Part shown: piece by piece, positions 57,955 through 64,000 of the stretch
How positions within the stretch are numbered: the first letter of the stretch is position 1
Layout: every line of letters begins with the position of its first letter
Assembly: GCA_963544575.1 (NCBI GenBank)
Contig: CAUUFZ010000001.1
Location: 62,001-126,000 of the forward strand
Direction of reading: 5' to 3'
DNA: 64,000 bases
Origin: Nanosyncoccus sp963544575
GTDB taxonomy: Bacteria > Patescibacteriota > Saccharimonadia > Saccharimonadales > Saccharimonadaceae
Notes under the pieces: generated by a model
Told to the model about the DNA's origin: nothing
The model's input: the letters and a program-made list of their open reading frames with translations, nothing else
Databases searched by the model: none
Translations under genes and position numbers: made by a program

Positions 57955-58800
57955 ATGCAGAAAATTACCAAAGCCATCATTCCTGTGGCCGGATGGGGTA
58001 CCCGTCGTCTACCAATCACCAAAGTTATTGAAAAATCCATGTTGCCAGTTGGTAACCGTCCACTTGTCGACTACTCTGTGCAAGAACTCATTGAAGCCGG
58101 CGTTACTGATATCTATATGGTAGTTAGCAATACTGAACCTTGCCAAGTTCGTGAATTCTACTCTGATAATATTGTACTAAATGATTATTTAATTTCTCGC
58201 GGTAAGGCTGATCGCGTCGCTCTTACTAAGACTCTTCCAGAGCACGTTAAAATTCATTACATCGCTCAAGACGCCAATAGTAAATATGGTACCGCCGTCC
58301 CTGTCGCTATGGCTGCTGAAGAATATAATCTTAACGAACCCGTGATTGTTTATATGGGTGATGACTTTATTTGGAATCCAGAAGGTGAATCTGCTGCCAC
58401 TTCTCTGATTAATTCTCTTCAGTCTGAAACTGACTCGGCTATTTTAGGTGTCGAAATTCCTAAGGAAAAAGTCGATAAATATGGTGTACTCGAGGTTCAA
58501 GATGGTAAGCTCACGAATGTGGTAGAAAAACCATCCGTCGAAGAAGCCCCATCTAATTTGATTAATGTCAGTAAGTATATTCTTTCTGCAGATCTCTTGC
58601 AAAAAATTGTCACCTACGTCAATGAGCACGATTTTGGTCCAACTGATCAGGAATACATGATTACCGACCCAATCTATGACTACATTAAGCAAGGCCAAAC
58701 CATGCGCGTCGCTTCCACCTCTGGTCAATATCTCGATGGTGGATCTGTCGAAGGCTGGGTGCACGCCAATAACGTAGTTTGTGGCGTCAAGGAAGCCTAA
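57955..58800 (+). CDS. galU: UTP-glucose-1-phosphate uridylyltransferase
   Basis: The 281-aa nucleotidyltransferase makes UDP-glucose for surface glycans. It starts with KAIIPVAGWGTRRLPITKVIEKSMLPV (the GalU signature with minor changes), then VYMGDDFIW with the metal-binding Asp, GVEIPKEKVDKYGVLEV and FGPTDQEYMITDPI. Length is standard. AAGGAG before the ATG. A terminator follows. Confidence 0.93.
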   Translation: MQKITKAIIPVAGWGTRRLPITKVIEKSMLPVGNRPLVDYSVQELIEAGVTDIYMVVSNTEPCQVREFYSDNIVLNDYLISRGKADRVALTKTLPEHVKIHYIAQDANSKYGTAVPVAMAAEEYNLNEPVIVYMGDDFIWNPEGESAATSLINSLQSETDSAILGVEIPKEKVDKYGVLEVQDGKLTNVVEKPSVEEAPSNLINVSKYILSADLLQKIVTYVNEHDFGPTDQEYMITDPIYDYIKQGQTMRVASTSGQYLDGGSVEGWVHANNVVCGVKEA

Positions 58801-58820
58801 AATCTGAAAGATTTCTCTAA

Positions 58821-58850
58821 GTAAGACTCTTATCCGGGGGGTCTTATTTT
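58821..58850 (+). terminator. Terminator of galU
   Basis: AAGAC and GTCTT with extra G-C pairing of the loop (CTC/GGG) and a T-rich end (TTATTTTATTT). Confidence 0.65.
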
Positions 58851-58874
58851 ATTTTAAAAATATACCATCCATGA

Positions 58875-58880
58875 TATAAT
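58875..58880 (+). promoter_or_regulatory. -10 box of the HTH-murA gene
   Basis: TATAAT, 27 nt before the ATG at 58908, with a GGAAAGG ribosome site in the leader. Confidence 0.6.
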
Positions 58881-58907
58881 ATTTATGGTTTATTAGGAAA
58901 GGCTCTT

Positions 58908-60455
58908 ATGAAACAAAAAACTTACCAAGAAGAAATCGGCGCTATTATTACTAATCTCCGCCGTGAAAAGGGTATCACTCAGGGTGAGCTCGCGAAGATG
59001 ATTGGCACCTCTCAGTCTGCCGTTCATCGCATCGAAAAGGGTGATCAAAATACTTCTCTCGAAATGATTAAGAAAATTTCCTCTGCACTCGGCCACCAGA
59101 TTTTGGCCGTCAGTGACTCCTCTTTTCAGTCTTATCGTATTAATGGTGGCAAAACCCTCAGTGGTTCTATTACAGTTAATTCTTCTAAGAATGCCGGGGT
59201 GGCTCTGCTTTGCGCGGCTCTACTTAACCATGGCCGCACTACACTTAAAAAACTTGCGCGTATCGAAGAAGTGTTTCGTATTATAGAGGTGCTTGAATCG
59301 ATCGGCGTGAAATGTCGCTGGGTTAATCGCCAAAAAGATTTAGAAATCACTCCTCCACGTGAACTCAAGCTTGATGAAATGGATCTCGCTGCCGCTCGCA
59401 AAACTCGCTCGGTCCTCATGTTAATGGGTCCACTCCTCCATTTTTATCAAGAATTCGCCCTACCTTATGCTGGCGGTTGTTCTCTTGGCACTCGCACCGT
59501 GGAACCACACCTGCGTGCACTCTCGGTTTTTGGTCTAAATGTTGATGCTACTACCCACACTGGTTTTTATGAGGCTAAGGTGGATCAAAAAATTCTTCAT
59601 GACGAATCCGGCAAACGTATCGTGCTTATCGAACGTGGTGACACGGTGACAGAAAATATTCTCATGGCGGCCGCACTCTATCCGGGAAAAACCACAATTG
59701 TGGGTGCTTCACCGAACTACATGGTGCAAGATGTTTGTTTCTTCCTTCAAGATCTCGGGGTTAAAATTGAGGGAATTGGCACCACGACACTTGTAGTGCG
59801 TGGCCAAAAGTGCATTGATAAGGATGTGGAATATTATCCTAGCGAAGACCCGATCGAGGCCATGTCTTTTTTGGCAGCTGGTTTGGTCACCAAATCCGAA
59901 ATTACCATCACCCGTGCCCCGATTGAGTTCCTCGAAATTGAGCTCGAGGTCTTGCGTTCCATGCATGCTAAAATTGAACGTTCCGAAGAATACTTCTCTT
60001 ATAACGGCCGCACTCGCCTAGTCGATTTGCATATCTTGAAATCTAATCTAGTGGCTCCGGCTGATAAAATTCATCCCATGCCATTCCCGGGTCTCAATAT
60101 CGATAATCTCCCATTCTTCACCGTGATTGCCGCCATGGCTGAAGGCCGCACTCTGATTCATGACTGGGTTTTTGAAAATCGTGCGATCTATTCCACTTAC
60201 CTCACCAACCTAAATGCCAAGGTAGAATTGCTCGATGCTCATCGTTTCTACGTTTCTGGCCCGACTAATTGGCGTGCCGCTGAATTAGTTTCGCCTCCAG
60301 CCCTCCGTCCAGCTGTAGTTTTACTTCTCGGTATGTTGGCCGCCCCCGGCGTTTCTATCTTGCGTAATGTCTATTCCATTAATCGCGGTTATCAGGATTT
60401 TGCTCGTCGCCTCAATCATCTAGGCGCCGACGTCAAACCATTGGTCGGCATCTAG
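58908..60455 (+). CDS. murA: UDP-GlcNAc 1-carboxyvinyltransferase with N-terminal XRE-type HTH domain
   Basis: The 515-aa protein fuses a DNA-binding domain to MurA. Residues 1 to about 62 form a Cro/CI-type helix-turn-helix (IGAIITNLRREKGITQGELA, SQSAVHRIEKGDQNTSLEMI). MurA starts near residue 75 (YRINGGKTLSGSITV) with the catalytic Lys in SSKNAGV and the active-site Cys in AGGCSLGTRTVEPH. The rest is full length, ending in GYQDFARRLNHLGADV. It makes enolpyruvyl-UDP-GlcNAc, the first committed step of peptidoglycan, before murB. The HTH suggests that the enzyme may also regulate transcription. Confidence 0.94.
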   Translation: MKQKTYQEEIGAIITNLRREKGITQGELAKMIGTSQSAVHRIEKGDQNTSLEMIKKISSALGHQILAVSDSSFQSYRINGGKTLSGSITVNSSKNAGVALLCAALLNHGRTTLKKLARIEEVFRIIEVLESIGVKCRWVNRQKDLEITPPRELKLDEMDLAAARKTRSVLMLMGPLLHFYQEFALPYAGGCSLGTRTVEPHLRALSVFGLNVDATTHTGFYEAKVDQKILHDESGKRIVLIERGDTVTENILMAAALYPGKTTIVGASPNYMVQDVCFFLQDLGVKIEGIGTTTLVVRGQKCIDKDVEYYPSEDPIEAMSFLAAGLVTKSEITITRAPIEFLEIELEVLRSMHAKIERSEEYFSYNGRTRLVDLHILKSNLVAPADKIHPMPFPGLNIDNLPFFTVIAAMAEGRTLIHDWVFENRAIYSTYLTNLNAKVELLDAHRFYVSGPTNWRAAELVSPPALRPAVVLLLGMLAAPGVSILRNVYSINRGYQDFARRLNHLGADVKPLVGI

Positions 60456-60506
60456 ACTCGTAACAAGATGGTTTCTTAGTTATAAATACTAGGCTCATTG
60501 CAGTCT

Positions 60507-60545
60507 AAAAATATCAGGTTCCGCGTGACCTGATATTTCTTTGTT
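60507..60545 (+). terminator. Terminator of murA
   Basis: AAATATCAGGT and the complementary ACCTGATATTT pair around TCCGCGTG, followed by CTTTG. Confidence 0.75.
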
Positions 60546-60550
60546 ATAAT
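60545..60550 (+). promoter_or_regulatory. -10 box of the 273-aa gene
   Basis: TATAAT ends 7 nt before the ATG at 60558. Confidence 0.7.
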
Positions 60551-60557
60551 AAAGGTA

Positions 60558-61379
60558 ATGCTTAATAATATCCAGCAAAATTTCAAGCGCTTTAAAATCC
60601 GTCATCTTCTGGCGTTGATTTTCTTGTTTGTGGTGGCCCTGCTGGCTGGTTTTATTAGCCAAGCCAACCAGACTTTTATGAATGCCAATTTTGTCAAAAG
60701 ATATTTTAGTGAAAATCCCACTTACTACGCAATCAAAGTCTCTCAAGCCAAATCCGCTATTATCGATCGCTTTTATGGCACCAGCACTCAAGAATTTACT
60801 AACACTATGAATTCGGAGATTGTTAATTTCGCTCAAAATCTTCCGGACAATCAAATCATGCCGGGCGAAGTGATGTATAATCTTCAGACTCTGCAAAATA
60901 ATTTTCCGAAAATTCTCAGTCAGCTGATTTTGCCAGAGGAATATCAAAAATATCAGAATCTCATCATCGATAATATTTATCAAATTCCAAGTAATATTAA
61001 TCTCGAACAAACTCTGATGAATAATTTTTCTGCTAAGATTGACCACTTTCTCGCGGAATCCGGTCAGTCGATCAATCCTGCCGTATTAAATGCCACTACG
61101 CATTATATTGTGCAAGTTTACCTGGGTCAACTCACCATGCACGATACCATCCATGAGATAAAACAAAATTTTGCGATTACCAAGAAATATATGGATATAC
61201 TCACTCTGATTATCTTGATTAGCCTCCTTGCCCTAATTGTACTAAATTATTTTCTCTACGACCTAATGGGGTGGCGCATCTTTATTTTTACCACCACGTT
61301 AATAATTTTTCTTGCCGGCTATCTCGCTTCAATGCCTATCTGTCAGCAAATGATTCAGCAGATATTTGTCATTAAGTAG
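60558..61379 (+). CDS. Membrane protein of unknown function
   Basis: The 273-aa product has one N-terminal helix (HLLALIFLFVVALLAGFIS), a soluble, helical domain of about 170 residues outside the membrane with no Cys, and two C-terminal helices (about 208-228 and 238-256). It has no recognised family. A terminator and its own leaderless-type promoter make it a separate unit; the UvrD helicase gene starts 14 bp after its stop with a new -10 box. The arrangement of a large loop between membrane helices resembles sensor or assembly proteins but this is weak. Confidence 0.7.
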   Translation: MLNNIQQNFKRFKIRHLLALIFLFVVALLAGFISQANQTFMNANFVKRYFSENPTYYAIKVSQAKSAIIDRFYGTSTQEFTNTMNSEIVNFAQNLPDNQIMPGEVMYNLQTLQNNFPKILSQLILPEEYQKYQNLIIDNIYQIPSNINLEQTLMNNFSAKIDHFLAESGQSINPAVLNATTHYIVQVYLGQLTMHDTIHEIKQNFAITKKYMDILTLIILISLLALIVLNYFLYDLMGWRIFIFTTTLIIFLAGYLASMPICQQMIQQIFVIK

Positions 61380-61381
61380 CG

Positions 61382-61387
61382 TATAAT
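61382..61387 (+). promoter_or_regulatory. -10 box of uvrD/pcrA
   Basis: TATAAT ends 6 nt before the ATG at 61394, only two bases after the preceding stop codon. Confidence 0.75.
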
Positions 61388-61393
61388 TAATCT

Positions 61394-63571
61394 ATGAATC
61401 TTTTTACCTCTGAGTTAAATCCCGCCCAAGCTGACGCCGTCGAAACTCTTTCTGGACCACTCTTGATTTTGGCCGGTGCTGGTTCTGGTAAAACTAAAAC
61501 CCTCACGCATCGTATCGCCAATCTAATCACTCATGGGATTTTGCCCTCACAGATTCTCGCGGTGACTTTTACTAACAAAGCTGCCAGGGAAATGCGTGAG
61601 CGTCTTTTTTATCTCTTAAAACAGGCCTCAAAAGAAACCAATCAATATCCTGATAGTCTAAAATCCTTCTTCACCTCGGATCTTTTTGCCGCCACCGAGG
61701 TGCCACGCAATTTTATGCCGTTCATGGGAACCTTTCATGGCATCTGTGTCAAAATTTTGCGCATGGAAGCCGAAAACCTTCACCTGGACCGTAACTTCCT
61801 GATTTATGATACTTCTGATCAAGAAGCTCTGATTAAACGCGCGATTAAAAATCTCCGTTTCGAAGATAAGAATCTCCGTCCGAAAACTATTCAAAGTACG
61901 ATTTCTAGCTCGAAAAATGCCGGTGTCTTGCCGGAAGAATATGAAGCTTCCGCCAGCTACCCACAGCAAAAAAATATTGCCAAAGTCTTCTTTGAATATG
62001 AAAAACTCAAGGCCGCTGCTTCCGCCCTCGATTTTGATGATTTACTCTTGAAGACTGTGGAACTTTTTGAGACCAATCCAGCCGTGCATCAAAAATGGCA
62101 GACTCGCTTCCGTCATATTTTGATTGACGAGTATCAGGATACTAACCATGTCCAATATCGTTTGATTAAACTTCTTACCAGTCCTGAACAAAATATTTGT
62201 GTGGTCGGCGACGACTGGCAATCGATTTATTCTTGGCGTGGCGCCGATTTCCGTAATATCTTGCACTTTGAGGCTGATTTTCCGGGCGCCAAAGTCATCA
62301 AGCTCGAACAAAATTATCGCAGTACTGGTAATATTCTAAGGGCCGGTCAGCAAATTATTGAACATAATAAAACTAGAAGCTCCAAGGAGTTATTTACCGA
62401 ATCTGGGGATGGGGAAAAGGTCGAAATTCAGGCTCTCAATGATGAATCTGCTGAAGCTAGCTTTGTCGCGCTTAAAATTATTAATCTCTTAGCCAATGCT
62501 AAAAATGAGGTAAGCAATTTCTCCGATTTTGCCGTGCTTTATCGCACTAACGCGCAGAGTTTTGCCATGGAAAAAGCCCTGATTTCGCGCGATATTCCCT
62601 ATAAAATTATCGGCGGCATCCGTTTCTATGATCGTAAGGAAATTAAAGACGTTTTAGCTATTCTAAGGCTCGTTCTAAATCCACGCGACCGTGTTTCCTT
62701 TGAGCGGGTGACGAAGAATGTTATTTCTGGCATCGGTCCAGCCAGTCTAGAAAAAATCTATCTCGCACTCGGCCTGGATGGTGTATTGACGGACCTGGAG
62801 GCTGATCAAGTTCTTACTGGTAAGGCCAAAAATAGTTTCTTGCGACTGCAAAATTTCCTCAAGACTATCGACCGCACTGCCAATCCTTCGGAAATTATTA
62901 CCGAAGTGATTAATTATTTTGATTTTGCTAACCTCGTCGATGACGGCACTCCGGCCACTACCGAGCGTCAGGAAAACCTCGACGCTCTTGTCGGCAACAC
63001 CAAAGATTTTGATACACTCGAGGACTTTCTTGCTGATTCTGCACTAATGTCTTCTTCTGATGAATCGACTCGTGATAATTCCGTCACTCTTATGACACTC
63101 CACGCGGCCAAGGGTCTTGAATTTCCGGTTGTTTTCATAGTCGGCATGGAAGAAGGTCTTTTCCCAAGTTCTATGAGTTCCGATGAGGATAGTATTGAAG
63201 AGGAGCGTCGTCTGGCCTATGTCGGTGTGACTCGCGCCAAAAAGCGCCTCTTCCTTACTTTTACCGCTGTGAGGTTTCTACATGGTAAGTCTAATTTTAA
63301 TACGCCATCCCGCTTCCTAGCTGAGCTCGGTTATCAACCGGATCTCTTTAATGAATCGGTTGATAATAGTTTTAGTAATAACTACGGCAATAATTTTGGC
63401 AACAAATTTAACCATAATCACAGTCGTAGTTTTGATAATGATTTTACTGATGATACTTTTGATTCTTATCATAATTATTCTGATCATAAGAAGTCAAAAT
63501 CTCAGCCAAGCAAAAAATTCGACCCCTTCTATGATGATATATTCTATGACGATGAGGGAATCGACTTTTAA
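61394..63571 (+). CDS. pcrA: ATP-dependent DNA helicase UvrD/PcrA
   Basis: The 725-aa SF1A helicase acts in nucleotide-excision and mismatch repair. Motifs: Q motif LNPAQADAV, Walker A AGAGSGKTKT, TFTNKAAREMRERL, IDEYQDTNHVQY, VGDDWQSIYSWRGAD, EQNYRST, VTLMTLHAAKGLEFPVVF and RRLAYVGVTRAKKRLF. The C-terminal 75 residues (about 650-725) form a tail very rich in Asn, Asp, Phe and His, ending in FYDDIFYDDEGIDF, which is not typical of PcrA. The start is set by the -10 box 6 nt upstream. Confidence 0.95.
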   Translation: MNLFTSELNPAQADAVETLSGPLLILAGAGSGKTKTLTHRIANLITHGILPSQILAVTFTNKAAREMRERLFYLLKQASKETNQYPDSLKSFFTSDLFAATEVPRNFMPFMGTFHGICVKILRMEAENLHLDRNFLIYDTSDQEALIKRAIKNLRFEDKNLRPKTIQSTISSSKNAGVLPEEYEASASYPQQKNIAKVFFEYEKLKAAASALDFDDLLLKTVELFETNPAVHQKWQTRFRHILIDEYQDTNHVQYRLIKLLTSPEQNICVVGDDWQSIYSWRGADFRNILHFEADFPGAKVIKLEQNYRSTGNILRAGQQIIEHNKTRSSKELFTESGDGEKVEIQALNDESAEASFVALKIINLLANAKNEVSNFSDFAVLYRTNAQSFAMEKALISRDIPYKIIGGIRFYDRKEIKDVLAILRLVLNPRDRVSFERVTKNVISGIGPASLEKIYLALGLDGVLTDLEADQVLTGKAKNSFLRLQNFLKTIDRTANPSEIITEVINYFDFANLVDDGTPATTERQENLDALVGNTKDFDTLEDFLADSALMSSSDESTRDNSVTLMTLHAAKGLEFPVVFIVGMEEGLFPSSMSSDEDSIEEERRLAYVGVTRAKKRLFLTFTAVRFLHGKSNFNTPSRFLAELGYQPDLFNESVDNSFSNNYGNNFGNKFNHNHSRSFDNDFTDDTFDSYHNYSDHKKSKSQPSKKFDPFYDDIFYDDEGIDF

Positions 63572-63602
63572 AAAATAACCCTACTATGGGTTATTTTTCT
63601 TT
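63570..63602. terminator. Bidirectional terminator between uvrD/pcrA and rsmA
   Basis: AAAATAACCC and GGGTTATTTT form a 10-bp stem with flanking A and T runs. Confidence 0.88.
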
Positions 63603-63608
63603 TTACGA

Positions 63609-64000
63609 TTAATTTTCTTTAATCTTATTTAGTAACTTTTCGTATTCCAGCAAATCTAAATTAGCTGGCCTTGCATCTAAATCAAGCCCAAGTTCTTCAA
63701 AAATCTTCACAATCTCTTCGCGGCTGCGTCCGGTAAAATGTGGCAACATCCCTTGTAGTTTTTTGCGTGGATTTGCGAAGCACTGCTTCACGAATTTTAA
63801 AACTTCTTCCGAAACTAAAGCTTTTTCTCGTGGGTAAAAGATTACCGAGGCCGAATCGACTTTTGGTGGTGGAGTAAAAAGTTTACGCTCCACGAAAATT
63901 CCCCCTTCTACTTCCGCGTAATTTTGCACGAATAAAGTTAAGAATGAGAAACGACCTTTTTCTTCGAGAATCCGATCCGCCACTTCTTTTTGCATTAAGA
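63609..64000 (-). CDS. rsmA: 16S rRNA dimethyladenosine transferase, C-terminal part (5' truncated by the window edge)
   Basis: The minus-strand frame is open at the window end and encodes about 130 residues of RsmA/KsgA, which dimethylates A1518 and A1519 of 16S rRNA. Visible signatures are LMQKEVADRI, the FTPPPKVDSASV segment that positions the substrate and the C-terminal helix bundle FVKQCFANPRKKLQGMLP. The SAM-binding N-terminal domain is outside the window. Confidence 0.93.
   Translation of the reverse strand, partial: LMQKEVADRILEEKGRFSFLTLFVQNYAEVEGGIFVERKLFTPPPKVDSASVIFYPREKALVSEEVLKFVKQCFANPRKKLQGMLPHFTGRSREEIVKIFEELGLDLDARPANLDLLEYEKLLNKIKEN

Noticed and set aside
1..64000. Recoded UGA as glycine (genetic code 25)
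   Set aside because: TGA ends ruvB and the gene at 43829 at natural ends, and no conserved Gly position is replaced by TGA.

Overview
The window reads as a chromosome segment of a Candidate Phyla Radiation bacterium, most likely Candidatus Saccharibacteria (TM7). The reasons are indirect: small single-copy housekeeping genes, a peptidoglycan/Gram-positive style envelope (bifunctional PBP, MurA, MurB, a sortase-type surface protein), lower glycolysis plus phosphoketolase, no amino-acid biosynthesis genes, and a giant VirB6-like membrane protein of the kind I know from TM7 genomes. TGA is used as a stop (for example ruvB and the 73-aa gene at 43829), so the UGA-glycine code of Gracilibacteria/Absconditabacteria does not apply.

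Layout. 1-8.2 kb: end of rny, two tandem small membrane proteins, tRNA-Pro, pyk, pgk, then a CIRCE-controlled clpC / HExxH membrane protein / clpP operon. 8.2-12.5 kb: ruvC-radA (minus), a type IV pilin-like gene followed by a structured RNA, rubrerythrin, ruvB. 12.5-16 kb: an accessory island between ruvB and ruvA with a frameshifted gene, a 789-aa protein of unknown function and a Nudix hydrolase preceded by a structured leader RNA. 16-25.9 kb: PH-domain protein, ruvA, two tRNAs, yebC, hypothetical proteins, slipin, tilS/lepA (divergent), an adenylate-kinase-like gene, hrcA-grpE under a perfect CIRCE. 26-40 kb: a phosphoketolase split into two genes, PIN-TRAM protein, PBP, tyrS, recA-recX, HAD and PRC-barrel proteins, tpiA, a tail-anchored coiled-coil protein and two tRNAs. 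40-51.6 kb: a surface/accessory region with a BspA-like repeat protein, an RGYG-repeat protein, a three-gene membrane/secreted operon enclosed by two nested inverted repeats, a DUF11 protein with an MPKTG sorting signal followed by a structured RNA, and a VirB6-like protein. 51.6-64 kb: tRNA-Leu, a UvrD-like helicase, murB-folD-gpmI, galU, an HTH-MurA fusion, a second UvrD/PcrA helicase and the end of rsmA.

How it works together. pgk, tpiA, gpmI and pyk give lower glycolysis; the split phosphoketolase feeds C2 units; galU, murA, murB and the PBP build the envelope. HrcA encoded here probably controls both its own hrcA-grpE operon and clpC-clpP through CIRCE sites, so the window holds a heat-shock regulator with two of its targets. 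At least fourteen genes have a TATAAT-like hexamer ending 5-8 nt before the start codon, which predicts leaderless mRNAs; other genes have a normal Shine-Dalgarno sequence. Four places look like undescribed structured RNAs (downstream of the pilin gene, downstream of rbr, upstream of the Nudix gene, downstream of the DUF11 gene). All assignments come from reading the sequence and remembered family motifs; no database search was run.
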